Part shown: positions 8,680 through 17,234 of the stretch, in pieces
Numbering within the stretch: position 1 is the stretch's first letter
How the letters are laid out: every line of letters begins with the position of its first letter
Source of the DNA: Clostridiales bacterium
Lineage (GTDB): Bacteria; Bacillota; Clostridia; Lachnospirales; Lachnospiraceae
Direction: 5' to 3'
NCBI GenBank assembly: GCA_022778745.1
Contig: JALFSR010000038.1
Coordinates: forward strand, 1-48,288
DNA length: 48,288 nt
The notes under the pieces: model-generated
The model's database searches: none
Told to the model about the DNA's origin: nothing
The model's input: the letters and a program-made list of their open reading frames with translations, nothing else
Translations under genes and position numbers: made by a program

Positions 8680-9111
8680 TTATTCCTCCACTATCTTTCC
8701 TAAATTTTTATAAATACGTTCTAAATAATCGGCAAAGCATTCTTTTTCTTCTTCTGAAAATCCATCGTACATCGTATTTTCTATCTGTTCTATCAGAATC
8801 TTACTCTGATCTACAACATGGACTCCCCTTTCCGTCAGCATTACTTTATTAAAACGATTGTCATTTCCATCAATAACACGAGTAATATATCCCCCCTTTT
8901 CTAACTTTTTCACTGCTACTGCTACTGTCGCAGTCGAGACTTTTAGGTGTGATGCGATTTCTGTCTGTGATGCATCTGGATGACGTGATAAATGCATCAA
9001 AAGCCGATGCTGTCCTCTATGCACACCTGTCTGTGACAGTTCTTTCTCCATTATCTTCCTATGTCTCTGTGTCGCAAAAATAAATCGTTGTGTCAAACTA
9101 CAGTTATCCAT
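8680..9111 (-). CDS. MarR-family transcriptional regulator
   Basis: About 143 residues. It has the MarR winged-helix layout: QHRLLMHLSRHPDASQTEIA, then a recognition helix around HLKVSTATVAVAVKKLEKGG, then the wing ITRVIDGNDNRFNKVMLTERG with its typical Asp-Arg turn. ATG 9111 is preferred to the ATG seven codons earlier because AGGAGG stands six bases before it, while the earlier one would lie in the spacer. It is first in an operon with the two ABC subunits. Two inverted repeats upstream (9159-9191) are likely binding sites, giving autoregulation and ligand-induced release. The ligand is unknown. Confidence 0.9.
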   Translation of the reverse strand: MDNCSLTQRFIFATQRHRKIMEKELSQTGVHRGQHRLLMHLSRHPDASQTEIASHLKVSTATVAVAVKKLEKGGYITRVIDGNDNRFNKVMLTERGVHVVDQSKILIEQIENTMYDGFSEEEKECFADYLERIYKNLGKIVEE

Positions 9112-9158
9112 GTTCCTCCTTTCTAGCTGCACCCCAAATATTTTGTAATTGGCTAATA

Positions 9159-9191
9159 TTTAGTTCACTAATTAATAGTTTACTAACTATT
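9159..9191. promoter_or_regulatory. Tandem dyads, candidate MarR operators
   Basis: Two inverted repeats, TTAGT-TC-ACTAA (9160-9171) and AATAGTT-TACT-AACTATT (9174-9191), have centres 17 bases apart, about 50-80 bases upstream of the MarR-family start codon. Size and placement fit a self-repressing MarR regulator. Promoter boxes within the dyads were not resolved with confidence. Confidence 0.55.
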
Positions 9192-9241
9192 TGGAATGCA
9201 GGCATCTTCATTTATCTTATGCCTTTAAATAAACAATTATA

Positions 9242-9271
9242 AAACCGCCTGCATAAAAATGCAAGCGGTTT
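9242..9271 (-). terminator. Intrinsic terminator after argS
   Basis: The inverted repeat AAACCGC...GCGGTTT, with inner TGCAT/ATGCA pairs, lies 33 bases past the argS stop. On the minus strand it is followed by TTTTATAATT. It could also work in the other direction. Confidence 0.75.
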
Positions 9272-9303
9272 ATTATAGTGTTTTTTACCAGTTTTTTACT
9301 AAA

Positions 9304-11070
9304 TTACATACGTTCTGGTGCTTCAAATCCGAGTAAATCAATGCATGTCTCTAGTATCTGTTGTGTGAGGCTGATTAATGCAATATAGCCTGCCTGTTTT
9401 TCTTTGTCTTCCTCGGATAAGATCTTTGTTTCATGATAGAAGCTGTTAAACTTATTAGCTAATTCATAAATATATGCACAAATTTTATGTGGTGCAAGTT
9501 CTGCTGCACTTTGTTCAATTACTTCATTAAACTTTGTTAATTCTAACATTAATGCCTTTTCACTCGCACTTACTGGAGGAAGCAATGTAAATGCCTTGGC
9601 TGCATCATTGATTTCTTTATATTTCTTTATAATTGACTTGATACGTACAATTGTATATAAGATATATGGACCTGTATTTCCTTCAAATGAAGTAAAACGT
9701 TCCACATCAAACACATAGTCTTTTGATGCCTGATTGGATAAGTCGCCGTATTTAATCGCTGACAGTCCAATGATCTTTGCTGTGTTTCTTGCTTCTTCTT
9801 CAGAAACGGTACGATTTTCCATAATTTTCTCATATACTGCCTGATTAATTTCTGCAATTAATGTCTCAAGACGCATTACACCGCCGTCTCTCGTCTTAAA
9901 TGGCTTTCCATCTTTTCCATTCATCGTACCGAATCCAAGGAATTTGAGCTTTGTATCTTCTTTTACTGTACCTGCTTTTCTTGAACAGCGGAATACTTGT
10001 GTAAAATGCATCTCCTGACGCTTATCTACCACATAGATAATCTCTGTTGGCTGGAACAGTTTCATACGTTCCACAATAGTAGCAAGATCAGTTGTCGAAT
10101 ACAGTGTTGCTCCATCTGACTTAATTAAAATACATGGAGGTACTTCCTTTGTGTCATTTTCCTCTTTTACATCAACAACTAATGCCCCATCACTCATATA
10201 TGCAAGATTTTTTTCTTTCATCATCTCAATCATATCTGGAATATATGGCTGTGCATCACTTTCTTTTTTCCAAAGATCAAACTCTACATTTAAGTTACTG
10301 TAATTTTTCTTTAAATCAGTAACCGATACATTCATAATATGATTCCAAAGTGCTTTGTAACCACGCACACCTTTTTGAAGCTGGAAAGTTGCTTCATGTG
10401 CTCTTTCTTTAAATGCCTCATCTACTTTTGATTTTGCACTGGCACATGGATAAATTTCTTCTAACTCAGAAATCGTAAATGGTGCTTCGCTTGGGTACTC
10501 TCCTGTATAAGACTCCTCAAAATAACATAATTCTGGCTTGCGGTCTTTTAATTCTTCAATGATTAATCCCATCTGAAGTCCCCAATCGCCCAAATGTACA
10601 TCTCCAATCACATTATGACCTTGATAACGATTGATTCTCTTAATACTTTCTCCGATAATTGCAGAGCGCAGATGTCCAACATGCAGTGGCTTTGCAACAT
10701 TCGGTCCGCCATAGTCAATAATGATCGTCTCTTTTTGTTCTGGCTCATCTAAACCAAACTTTTCACTCTGCTGCATTGCTGTCAGATAATTTGTTACAAA
10801 GTTTCCAGACAGTTTGATATTGATAAATCCTGGCTTTACTGCACTTATTTCTTCAAACATATCATTTTCCTGTAACTTAGCCACCACATCATTTGCAATC
10901 ATAATTGGAGCTTTATGATATGCTTTTGCACCTGCCATGGCACCATTACACTGATATTCACATAAATCTGGCCGATTGGAAACTGTCACTTTTCCATAGG
11001 AAGCATCATATCCTGCATCTGCAAATGCTTTGCTCACTTCCCCTGCAATCAAATTCATTAACTTTTTCAT
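9304..11070 (-). CDS. argS: Arginyl-tRNA synthetase
   Basis: A class I synthetase of 588 residues that charges tRNA-Arg. An N-terminal Arg-S (tRNA-binding) domain (about 1-90) precedes the catalytic core with the HIGH-type motif HVGH (130-133) in GGPNVAKPLHVGHLRS. The C-terminal anticodon-binding helical domain begins near EGNTGPYILYTIVRIKS and ends at LLGFEAPERM, as in other ArgRS. ATG 11070 follows AAGGAG with good spacing; an in-frame start 11 codons upstream has no SD. The gene follows pnp by 82 bases with no clear terminator between and has its own downstream terminator. No T-box leader is visible. Confidence 0.96.
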   Translation of the reverse strand: MKKLMNLIAGEVSKAFADAGYDASYGKVTVSNRPDLCEYQCNGAMAGAKAYHKAPIMIANDVVAKLQENDMFEEISAVKPGFINIKLSGNFVTNYLTAMQQSEKFGLDEPEQKETIIIDYGGPNVAKPLHVGHLRSAIIGESIKRINRYQGHNVIGDVHLGDWGLQMGLIIEELKDRKPELCYFEESYTGEYPSEAPFTISELEEIYPCASAKSKVDEAFKERAHEATFQLQKGVRGYKALWNHIMNVSVTDLKKNYSNLNVEFDLWKKESDAQPYIPDMIEMMKEKNLAYMSDGALVVDVKEENDTKEVPPCILIKSDGATLYSTTDLATIVERMKLFQPTEIIYVVDKRQEMHFTQVFRCSRKAGTVKEDTKLKFLGFGTMNGKDGKPFKTRDGGVMRLETLIAEINQAVYEKIMENRTVSEEEARNTAKIIGLSAIKYGDLSNQASKDYVFDVERFTSFEGNTGPYILYTIVRIKSIIKKYKEINDAAKAFTLLPPVSASEKALMLELTKFNEVIEQSAAELAPHKICAYIYELANKFNSFYHETKILSEEDKEKQAGYIALISLTQQILETCIDLLGFEAPERM

Positions 11071-11152
11071 AATTTCTCCTTTTTCAGGCGCATACATTCT
11101 CATTCGTGAGCCATATGTTTCTAAGTGAAGTATAACGACCTCACTTGTTTGA

Positions 11153-13240
11153 TTATTTTACATCTTTTATGCTAAAGCTTACTCTGCCCATTTTATCTTT
11201 TCCAAGGCATACAGCAGTAACCACATCGCCTAATGTAAGAACATCTTCTACGCGATTAATTCTCTGCTTGGAAATTTTGGAAATATGAACCATTCCCTCT
11301 TTTCCTGGAGCAAACTCTAAAAATGCACCGAATTCTTTGATGCTGACAACTTTTCCCTGTAATACCTGACCTTCTGTAAAATCATGACCTAATAAATCAA
11401 CAGCATTGATCGCTTTTTCAATCATCGCTGCATCTGTACCGCAGATAGAAACTAATCCATCTTCAGATATGTCAATCTTTACACCTGTCTCATCAATAAT
11501 ACGGTTGATTACTTTGCCCTGCTTACCAACAACATCACCAATTTTATCTGGATCAATCTGAACCTGTTCAATCTTTGGTGCATATGTTCCAACTTGTGCT
11601 CTTGGCTGTGGAATACAAGGTGCCATAACTTGATCTAATATATAAGTTCTTGCTTCTTTTGTACGAGCAATTGCTTCTTCAATAATTGGTCTTGTTAATC
11701 CGTGAATCTTAATATCCATCTGAATTGCAGTAATACCTTTATGTGTACCTGCAACCTTAAAGTCCATATCTCCAAAGAAGTCTTCTAGACCTTGGATATC
11801 TGTCAATACAATATAATCATCATCTGTTTCACCAGTTACAAGACCTGCGGAAATACCTGCAACTGCACTGTGAATTGGAACACCTGCTGCCATTAATGAC
11901 ATAGAAGATGCACAAATGGAAGCCTGTGAAGTAGAACCATTGGACTCAAATGTCTCGGATACTGTACGGATTGCATATGGGAATTCTGCTTCTGTTGGAA
12001 GAACTGGAACTAATGCACGTTCTGCCAATGCTCCATGTCCAATCTCACGTCTTCCTGGACCTCTGGATGGCTTTGTCTCACCAACGGAATAAGATGGGAA
12101 ATTATAATGGTGCATATATCTCTTTGTTGTTTCATTTTCATCCAAACCATCTAAACGCTGTGCTTCTGACAATGGTGCCAATGTCGTTACAGTACAGATC
12201 TGTGTCTGTCCTCTTGTAAACATCGCAGAACCATGTACACGAGGAAGCAAGTCAATTTCTGCTGCAAGTGGACGAATCTGGTTAATTGCACGACCATCTG
12301 GACGCTTATGATCTTTTAAAATCATCTTACGAACAGTCTTTTTCTGATATTTATATAATGCCTCTCCAATTAAAGGAAGCCATTCTGGATGTTCTTCTTC
12401 GTAATGTTCTTCTAACATTACTTTTAATTCGTGAATATTTGCTTCTCTCTTTTGCTTTTCATCGGTAAATACAGCTGTCTCCATTGCATCTGAGCTGATT
12501 ACTGATGTCATGTCATCCCATAAATCAGCTGGCACATCACAGCTCTCATACGCATGTTTTGGCTTTCCACACTCTGCAACAATCTGTTCAATAAATGCAA
12601 TAATTGTCTGGTTTACTTCATGTGCTGCAAAGATTGCTTCAATCATCTTTGCCTCTGGAATCTCATTTGCGCCTGCTTCAATCATAATTACTTTTTCTTT
12701 TGTTGATGCAACGGTTAATGCAAGATCGGATTCTTTTTTCTGTGCAGAAGTTGGATTAAAAATAAACTGTCCGTCAATCATACCAACTTGTGTACTTGCT
12801 GTTGGACCGTCAAATGGAATATCGGATACAGCAACTGCGATTGCAGAGCCAAGCATCGCTGTCAATTCTGGGCTGCAGTCTGGATCAACAGACATAACCA
12901 TATTGTTTAATGTTACATCGTTACGATAATCTTTTGGGAATAATGGACGCATTGGACGGTCGATAACACGAGATGTCAAAATTGCATTTTCAGATGCTTT
13001 TCCTTCTCTTCGATTAAATCCTCCTGGAATTTTACCAACGGAATATAATTTTTCTTCATATTCTACACTTAATGGGAAGAAGTCGATTCCCTCTCTTGGT
13101 TCCTCTGATGCTGTTGCTGTAGAAAGTACAACTGTATCTCCATAATGCATAAATGCTGCGCCATTTGCCTGGGCTGCTACTCTGCCGATATCAACGGTTA
13201 ATGTTCTTCCGGCAAGTTCCATAGAAAAACTTTTATACAT
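11153..13240 (-). CDS. pnp: Polyribonucleotide nucleotidyltransferase (PNPase)
   Basis: A 695-residue phosphorolytic 3'-5' exoribonuclease of mRNA decay. Domains in order: RNase PH 1 (starting SMELAGRTLTVDIGRVA), an all-helical linker, RNase PH 2 (RPDGRAINQIRPL; TFESNGSTSQASICASSMSLM), a KH domain with GKQGKVINRI, and a C-terminal S1 domain (GKVVSIKEFGAFLEF). The length is normal. ATG 13240 follows AAAGGA; an in-frame TTG seven codons earlier is less likely. The 215-base leader after rpsO carries an 80-base hairpin (13302-13381), reminiscent of the RNase III-cut rpsO-pnp hairpin of enteric bacteria. Confidence 0.97.
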   Translation of the reverse strand: MYKSFSMELAGRTLTVDIGRVAAQANGAAFMHYGDTVVLSTATASEEPREGIDFFPLSVEYEEKLYSVGKIPGGFNRREGKASENAILTSRVIDRPMRPLFPKDYRNDVTLNNMVMSVDPDCSPELTAMLGSAIAVAVSDIPFDGPTASTQVGMIDGQFIFNPTSAQKKESDLALTVASTKEKVIMIEAGANEIPEAKMIEAIFAAHEVNQTIIAFIEQIVAECGKPKHAYESCDVPADLWDDMTSVISSDAMETAVFTDEKQKREANIHELKVMLEEHYEEEHPEWLPLIGEALYKYQKKTVRKMILKDHKRPDGRAINQIRPLAAEIDLLPRVHGSAMFTRGQTQICTVTTLAPLSEAQRLDGLDENETTKRYMHHYNFPSYSVGETKPSRGPGRREIGHGALAERALVPVLPTEAEFPYAIRTVSETFESNGSTSQASICASSMSLMAAGVPIHSAVAGISAGLVTGETDDDYIVLTDIQGLEDFFGDMDFKVAGTHKGITAIQMDIKIHGLTRPIIEEAIARTKEARTYILDQVMAPCIPQPRAQVGTYAPKIEQVQIDPDKIGDVVGKQGKVINRIIDETGVKIDISEDGLVSICGTDAAMIEKAINAVDLLGHDFTEGQVLQGKVVSIKEFGAFLEFAPGKEGMVHISKISKQRINRVEDVLTLGDVVTAVCLGKDKMGRVSFSIKDVK

Positions 13241-13301
13241 AGTAATTTCCTTTCGTTTCAATATTATTTTTAATGTCAGAATGCAATATTCTTATCGTAC
13301 T

Positions 13302-13381
13302 GGCAGAAGATGCCGAAACTACTGAAAGCGACACAAACGCTGCTTATGTCGTTTTCAGCGGTCTCGGAAAATCCTCCTGCC
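13302..13381 (-). promoter_or_regulatory. Long hairpin in the pnp leader, candidate RNase III processing site
   Basis: About 80 bases fold into one long hairpin. The base is GGCAG/CTGCC, followed by segments CCGAGAC/GTTTCGG and CTGAAAACGACA/TGTCGCTTTCAG (minus-strand sense) around a loop of about 10 bases. Several mismatches seen on the plus strand are A-C, which become G-U pairs in the minus-strand RNA, so the structure suits the sense transcript of pnp. There is no T tract, so it is not a simple terminator. RNase III cleavage and PNPase autoregulation are inferred by analogy with E. coli. Confidence 0.6.
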
Positions 13382-13426
13382 AAAGCATTCCTAACGTACT
13401 TGAACGTTGTATTCATAGAGCAAAGA

Positions 13427-13448
13427 TAGGGTGGATTACTCCACCCTA
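13427..13448 (-). terminator. Hairpin after rpsO, weak terminator or attenuator
   Basis: A perfect 9-base stem TAGGGTGGA/TCCACCCTA with a 4-base loop lies eight bases past the rpsO stop. On the minus strand it is followed by TCTTTGCTC, a poor T tract, so partial read-through into pnp is expected. It may also protect the rpsO 3' end. Confidence 0.6.
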
Positions 13449-13455
13449 GCGTGTT

Positions 13456-13722
13456 TTACTTTCTGATTCCTAATTTATTGATTAAAGCACGGTATCCTTC
13501 GATATCCTTGGACTTTAAATAATCAAGTAAACCTCTTCTATGACCTACCATCATTAAAAGACCTCTTCTAGAATGATGATCCTTTGGATTAGCCTTTAAA
13601 TGCTCTGTTAACTCAGTAATTCTTGCTGTTAATAAAGCGATCTGTACTTCTGGTGAACCTGTGTCTCCAGCTGTTTTTCCATATTCAGCGATGATAGCTG
13701 CTTTCTTTTCCTTTGAAATCAT
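13456..13722 (-). CDS. rpsO: 30S ribosomal protein S15
   Basis: 88 residues with the full S15 pattern: [23 protein letters not shown], then the 16S rRNA contact segment [23 protein letters not shown], then [12 protein letters not shown] at the end. It binds 16S rRNA early in small-subunit assembly. ATG 13722 sits behind AAGGAGGAAATCATC, while the longer frame has no SD. The promoter at 13811-13839 leaves a leader of roughly 80 bases with potential base pairing around GGACACGCCAGTCC. S15 autoregulation through its leader is common in bacteria but is not shown here. Confidence 0.97.
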   Translation of the reverse strand: MISKEKKAAIIAEYGKTAGDTGSPEVQIALLTARITELTEHLKANPKDHHSRRGLLMMVGHRRGLLDYLKSKDIEGYRALINKLGIRK

Positions 13723-13810
13723 GATGATTTCCTCCTTAAATTTTATTCTGACCATATCCTAAGCTACGGTTGGAGTGTCCAAAAGCCGAGGACTGGCGTG
13801 TCCGTTTTTG

Positions 13811-13839
13811 ATAGTATCATATTTTTTAAAAATTGTAAA
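13811..13839 (-). promoter_or_regulatory. Sigma-A-type promoter for rpsO(-pnp)
   Basis: On the minus strand TTTACA (13834-13839) and TACTAT (13811-13816) are separated by 17 bases. It is placed directly after the ybaK stop codon. Confidence 0.75.
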
Positions 13840-13846
13840 GCTTTTT

Positions 13847-14326
13847 TTACAAATCTTTTACAAGATCTGCCTCTTTCGCTTCCACATAATGAATTAATTT
13901 TTCTGGGTTTATGACAATCTGTGCTCCACGCACACCTGCACTTACATAAATCTGATCAAATAAAATCGCTGTCTCATCTATATAAGTCAGATATTTTTTC
14001 TTCATTCCTATTGGAGAACAGCCGCCTCGAATATATCCTGTCAGTCCAAGCAGCTCTTTTACATGAATCATTTCCACTTTCTTGTCTTTTGTCAGTATTG
14101 CCACTTTCTTTAAATCTAATTCTTCTGCAACAGGAATACAACATACCATGATGCCATTTTTTTCTCCACGTACAACAAGTGTTTTAAATACTTGTTCCAC
14201 TGGCTGACCAAGCTGTGCTGCTACATGTTCCCCTGACAGATCAGACTCGTCCACTTCATATTCCACTGTTGAAAAATCAATTCCTGCCTGTTCCAACAGA
14301 CGCATTGCATTTGTTTTTGTCTTCAT
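13847..14326 (-). CDS. ybaK: YbaK-type aminoacyl-tRNA deacylase (Cys-tRNA(Pro)/Cys-tRNA(Cys))
   Basis: 159 residues, the usual length for the YbaK/EbsC branch of the INS editing family. Family features include EHVAAQLGQPVEQVFKTLV near residues 33-51, the catalytic-lysine region KTLVV, and the conserved turn GGCSPIGMKK (about 101-110). It hydrolyses Cys mischarged on tRNA-Pro in trans. The gene is last in a run cysK-maf-NUDIX-ybaK with gaps of 21 to 70 bases. A clear SD, AAGAGAGA, precedes the ATG. Confidence 0.93.
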   Translation of the reverse strand: MKTKTNAMRLLEQAGIDFSTVEYEVDESDLSGEHVAAQLGQPVEQVFKTLVVRGEKNGIMVCCIPVAEELDLKKVAILTKDKKVEMIHVKELLGLTGYIRGGCSPIGMKKKYLTYIDETAILFDQIYVSAGVRGAQIVINPEKLIHYVEAKEADLVKDL

Positions 14327-14347
14327 TCAAGTCTCTCTTTCTAGATA

Positions 14348-15052
14348 CTATTTTTTAATCAGCTGTTCGATGTAAAGCAAACTTTGCATAATAATCTTTG
14401 CATGATCGCAGGCAACCCCGTCGTTTTCTATGATTTCCAGCTGTTTTTGCCGCAGCAGTCCAGTACTGTTTTCGGAAAGTACAAGCATTGCCTGAAGTGT
14501 CACTTCTTTTTGTTCATTAAAAAGAGTTAAACGATACGTATAATAGTTTTTATTTTCATCATGCTTTGTCTCAATTAATGTCAAATTAACATCAAAAAAG
14601 CAAGCATCTGCTGCATCATCTCCCGCTTTTGGTGTAAGACCTTCCTCAACTAGTGCCAGATATGCAATCGTCACAATACGAGTACGAGGATCTCGTTTCC
14701 ATTCGTCCCATGCATGAATCTGCTCAATCGGAATTCCTGTCAAGCCAGTCTCTTCTTCCAATTCTCTCTTTGCAGAGTCCATTCCATCTTCTTTCATATT
14801 AATGAATCCGCCTGGCAACGCCCATTTTCCAATGCTTGGATGATTTCCTCTCTGAATCATTAATATTTTTAATCCATCATAAATTGATGTGAACTGCTTT
14901 GGATGCTGTACTACTATTGTATCAACTGTCACACTCGGCTGCTCATAACGCTTTGGATCATATGCCTGCAAAAACTGCTCTAACGTTTGTCCCGCTGCAT
15001 TACACTCCTGATTGCCATAGAACGGACGAATATCTTCTAAAAAAGCGGACAT
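14348..15052 (-). CDS. NUDIX hydrolase
   Basis: 234 residues. A complete NUDIX box (GX5EX7REUXEEXGU) runs from G82 to L104, with R96-E97 and E100-E101 in place, preceded by ILMIQRGNHPSIGKWALPGG. This indicates Mg2+-dependent pyrophosphohydrolase activity on a nucleoside-diphosphate-linked compound. The N- and C-terminal extensions exceed the minimal domain, and the substrate cannot be assigned (an ADP-ribose or NAD type is possible). The start at 15052 follows AAGAAGG. The longer frame would run 41 bases into maf and has no SD. Confidence 0.85.
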   Translation of the reverse strand: MSAFLEDIRPFYGNQECNAAGQTLEQFLQAYDPKRYEQPSVTVDTIVVQHPKQFTSIYDGLKILMIQRGNHPSIGKWALPGGFINMKEDGMDSAKRELEEETGLTGIPIEQIHAWDEWKRDPRTRIVTIAYLALVEEGLTPKAGDDAADACFFDVNLTLIETKHDENKNYYTYRLTLFNEQKEVTLQAMLVLSENSTGLLRQKQLEIIENDGVACDHAKIIMQSLLYIEQLIKK

Positions 15053-15092
15053 CTTTATAACCTTCTTTCTTGATTTAATGAAAAAGTTGTGT

Positions 15093-15662
15093 TTAGATAC
15101 AAAACTGCTTGATTTCCTGATATAATCTTGCAATTGGAAGACCTACGACATTATTATAATCTCCATTAATTTTTTTAATATAAATCGCAAAACGCCCCTG
15201 AATTCCATATGCTCCTGCTTTATCAAATGGCTCTTTTGTCGCAATATAGGCATAAATTTCTTCTTCACTCATCGGATATAATGTTACGTCTGTGCATTCT
15301 ACAAATGTATATGCATGAGACGGACTTTCATAAAGCGTAACACCGGTATATACTTGATGTGTCTGTCCTTGAAGCGACTTTAACATACGAACCGCATCGT
15401 TTTCATCTGCTGGTTTTCCCATAACTGTTTCATTTCGTGAAACAATCGTATCCGAACCAATAACAAGTGATGGTGTACTCTGCCTTTTTGCAATATCTTC
15501 TGCTTTTTGGAAAGAGAGCTGTTTTACTATATTTTCTGGTACTGTCTCCGTAATGACTTCTTCTATTTGACTTGGTATAACCGTAAAAGAAAATCCTGCC
15601 TGAATCAGTAATTCTCTGCGCCGTGGAGACGCAGAGGCAAGAATGATATTTGGTAATTTCAT
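15093..15662 (-). CDS. maf: Maf-family nucleoside triphosphate pyrophosphatase
   Basis: 189 residues. The family opening LASASPRRRELL binds phosphate, followed by KAEDIAKR, the catalytic stretch VIGSDTIV, and KPADENDAVRMLKSLQGQTHQVYTG. The C-terminal EPFDKAGAYGIQG is the classic Maf signature. Such enzymes hydrolyse dTTP/UTP or modified pyrimidine nucleotides to monophosphates. ATG 15662 follows AGGAG; the upstream extension (26 residues) has no family similarity. It lies 70 bases after cysK. Confidence 0.94.
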   Translation of the reverse strand: MKLPNIILASASPRRRELLIQAGFSFTVIPSQIEEVITETVPENIVKQLSFQKAEDIAKRQSTPSLVIGSDTIVSRNETVMGKPADENDAVRMLKSLQGQTHQVYTGVTLYESPSHAYTFVECTDVTLYPMSEEEIYAYIATKEPFDKAGAYGIQGRFAIYIKKINGDYNNVVGLPIARLYQEIKQFCI

Positions 15663-15732
15663 AATTTCTCCTATTATTTTATTTATGTAAAATATTTGTT
15701 CAAAATCCACTTTGCTGTCAGACAAAACTTCT

Positions 15733-16659
15733 TTATCCAAACAGAGGAGTTGAAAAATAGCGTTCTGCAGTATCTGGAAGCACTGTCACAACTGTTTTTC
15801 CTTTGCCAAGTTTCTTTGCAAGACGACGTGCCGCAGCTACATTTGTACCACTGGAAATACCAACCATAAGACCTTCTAAGCGAGCAAGATCTTTTGCTGT
15901 CTGAATTGCCTCCTCATCCGATACAATATAAATATCATCATAAATCTGACGATTTAATATTTCTGGAATGACTCCATCACCAATTCCCATCTGAAGATGT
16001 GTTCCAACTGTTCCGCCTGCTAAAATCGCTGCATTTTCTGGCTCTACTGCCCAAATTTCAATATCTGGATTTTGTGCCTTTAACACTTCGCCAATTCCAG
16101 TAATCGTACCTCCCGTTCCAATTCCAGAACAAAATCCATGAATCGGACCTGCTACCTGCTCCATAATCTCCAAGCCAGTGTGATGACGGTGAACCATTGG
16201 ATTTGCTGGATTTTCAAATTGCTGCGGTACATAAACATTTGGATTTTCTTTTTCCATACGGAGTGCTGTCGCAAGACATTCATCAATACAATCTCCAATA
16301 TTTCCTGCATCATGAATTAAAATTACTTCTGCTCCATAATGACAAACAAGCTTACGGCGTTCTTCACTCACTGAATCTGGCATAATAATAATTGTTTTAT
16401 ATCCTTTTACTGCTCCGACAAGTGCCAAACCGATTCCCTGATTTCCACTTGTTGGTTCTACAATAATTGTATCTGGATGAATCAAACCTTTTCGTTCCGC
16501 TTCTGTAATCATATTAAATGCAGTTCTTGTTTTAATTGATCCTCCTACATTTAATCCTTCAAACTTTACTAAAATTTCAGCACCATCTGGATCGGCCATT
16601 CTGCTCAAGCGAACCATAGGCGTATGCCCAATTGCTTCTAAAACATTATTATAAACCAC
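15733..16659 (-). CDS. cysK: Cysteine synthase family PLP enzyme (O-acetylserine sulfhydrylase type)
   Basis: 308 residues of the fold-type II beta-substitution family. The PLP lysine is K43 in NVGGSIKTRTA; the usual sequence is SVKDR. PTSGNQGIGLA is the substrate loop, GTGGTITG binds the PLP phosphate and ISSGTN precedes the C-terminal helix. The expected reaction is O-acetylserine plus sulfide to cysteine. The KT and SGN-Q variants leave room for a related beta-substitution activity. The start is a GTG at 16659, eight bases after AGGAGG. Upstream lies a dispersed repeat rather than a recognisable T-box or SAM riboswitch. Confidence 0.88.
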   Translation of the reverse strand: MVYNNVLEAIGHTPMVRLSRMADPDGAEILVKFEGLNVGGSIKTRTAFNMITEAERKGLIHPDTIIVEPTSGNQGIGLALVGAVKGYKTIIIMPDSVSEERRKLVCHYGAEVILIHDAGNIGDCIDECLATALRMEKENPNVYVPQQFENPANPMVHRHHTGLEIMEQVAGPIHGFCSGIGTGGTITGIGEVLKAQNPDIEIWAVEPENAAILAGGTVGTHLQMGIGDGVIPEILNRQIYDDIYIVSDEEAIQTAKDLARLEGLMVGISSGTNVAAARRLAKKLGKGKTVVTVLPDTAERYFSTPLFG

Positions 16660-16689
16660 AATAAGTTCCTCCTAAATCAATTTACCTAA

Positions 16690-16915
16690 TAATATGATAC
16701 CAGGGTCAAAAGGTCATGCGTTTCATGCTTGCATGAAAAAGCATGATTTTGGGACCCGCAAAACATGAGAAAGTAGCCCAATTAGGGTGAATTTCGAATG
16801 TTTCTAGGATTGCGAGAACACATAGTGCGGAGCAATCCGTAGGTATCATGGGGTCAAACTATCTTTTGACCCCAACATCATAATATGATACCAATATCAA
16901 AAGGGATACGTTTCA
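16690..16915 (-). repeat. Dispersed intergenic repeat, copy 1 (reverse orientation)
   Basis: The ends are similar direct repeats, AATATGATACCAGGGTCAAA (16690-16709) and AATATGATACCAATATCAAA (about 16882-16901), each followed by a CG-TTTC segment. Inside, GGGGTCAAA...TTTTGACCCC forms a strong hairpin near 16850-16874. A stretch that reads TACGGATTGCTCCGC then CAATCCTAGAAACATT on the minus strand matches plus-strand sequence at 33139-33182. The non-coding, structured, dispersed nature suggests a REP- or MITE-like element. Confidence 0.6.
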
Positions 16916-17016
16916 TTTCTATATAAAAAACATGAAACAAATCACTATTCCTGCTGTTTAAAACGGCTACCAGCATTCTTTCTTAGAGACATATATCAGT
17001 TTTACCGACATAAAGG

Positions 17017-17050
17017 AAAAGCACCGAACTCTTATGAAGTTCAGTGCTTT
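17017..17050 (-). terminator. Intrinsic terminator after tRNA-Leu
   Basis: On the minus strand AAAGCACTGAACT pairs with AGTTCGGTGCTTT around a 7-base loop and is followed by TTCCTTTA. It starts 18 bases past the tRNA 3' end. Confidence 0.8.
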
Positions 17051-17067
17051 ACGCCCCTGCCAAGGAA

Positions 17068-17150
17068 TGCGGATGGCGGGACTTGAACCCGCACGAGGTC
17101 GCCCCCGTCAGATTTTGAGTCTGATGCGTCTGCCATTCCGCCACATCCGC
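17068..17150 (-). tRNA. tRNA-Leu (anticodon CAA)
   Basis: Minus-strand cloverleaf of 83 bases. Acceptor GCGGATG/CATCCGC has discriminator A at 17068. The D arm region is TGGCGGAATGGCAGACGC. The anticodon loop is CTCAAAA with CAA, reading UUG. A long variable arm typical of tRNA-Leu and a GGTTCAAGTCC T arm follow. The CCA end is not encoded. Its own promoter and terminator flank it. Confidence 0.96.
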
Positions 17151-17168
17151 TTATCAACGACAAGATGT

Positions 17169-17197
17169 ATTCTAGCATAGGTTAAAGAAAAAATCAA
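17169..17197 (-). promoter_or_regulatory. Sigma-A-type promoter for tRNA-Leu
   Basis: TTGATT (17192-17197) and TAGAAT (17169-17174) on the minus strand with a 17-base spacer. The mature tRNA begins 19 bases after the -10. Confidence 0.8.
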
Positions 17198-17234
17198 GTA
17201 CTTTTTTAAAAAATTTCAAAAATTTGAAAAACCT

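Larger units (their letters stand above)
16660..17067. other. Intergenic region between cysK and tRNA-Leu
   Basis: This 408-base gap has no coding gene. It holds the dispersed repeat at 16690-16915 and the tRNA terminator at 17017-17050. About 100 bases (16916-17016) show nothing recognisable. No clear cysK promoter was found, although it may lie within the repeat. Confidence 0.6.

Noticed and set aside
12510..12929. 139-codon open frame on the plus strand within pnp
   Set aside because: It is antisense to the conserved PNPase frame, has no SD and no family resemblance. It is a shadow frame, like many plus-strand frames over the minus-strand genes.
13302..13381. Intrinsic terminator of rpsO
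   Set aside because: There is no T tract on either side and the stem is far longer than usual. The compact hairpin at 13427-13448 is the better terminator candidate.
15733..16659. Diaminopropionate- or siderophore-type SbnA enzyme
   Set aside because: The GGSIKTR variant raised this, but no SbnB partner or siderophore genes are near. A maf-NUDIX-ybaK operon suggests a housekeeping enzyme.
16660..16930. T-box or SAM riboswitch controlling cysK
   Set aside because: No T-box core, specifier loop or S-box helices were seen. The structure belongs to a repeat that also occurs at 33096-33190.
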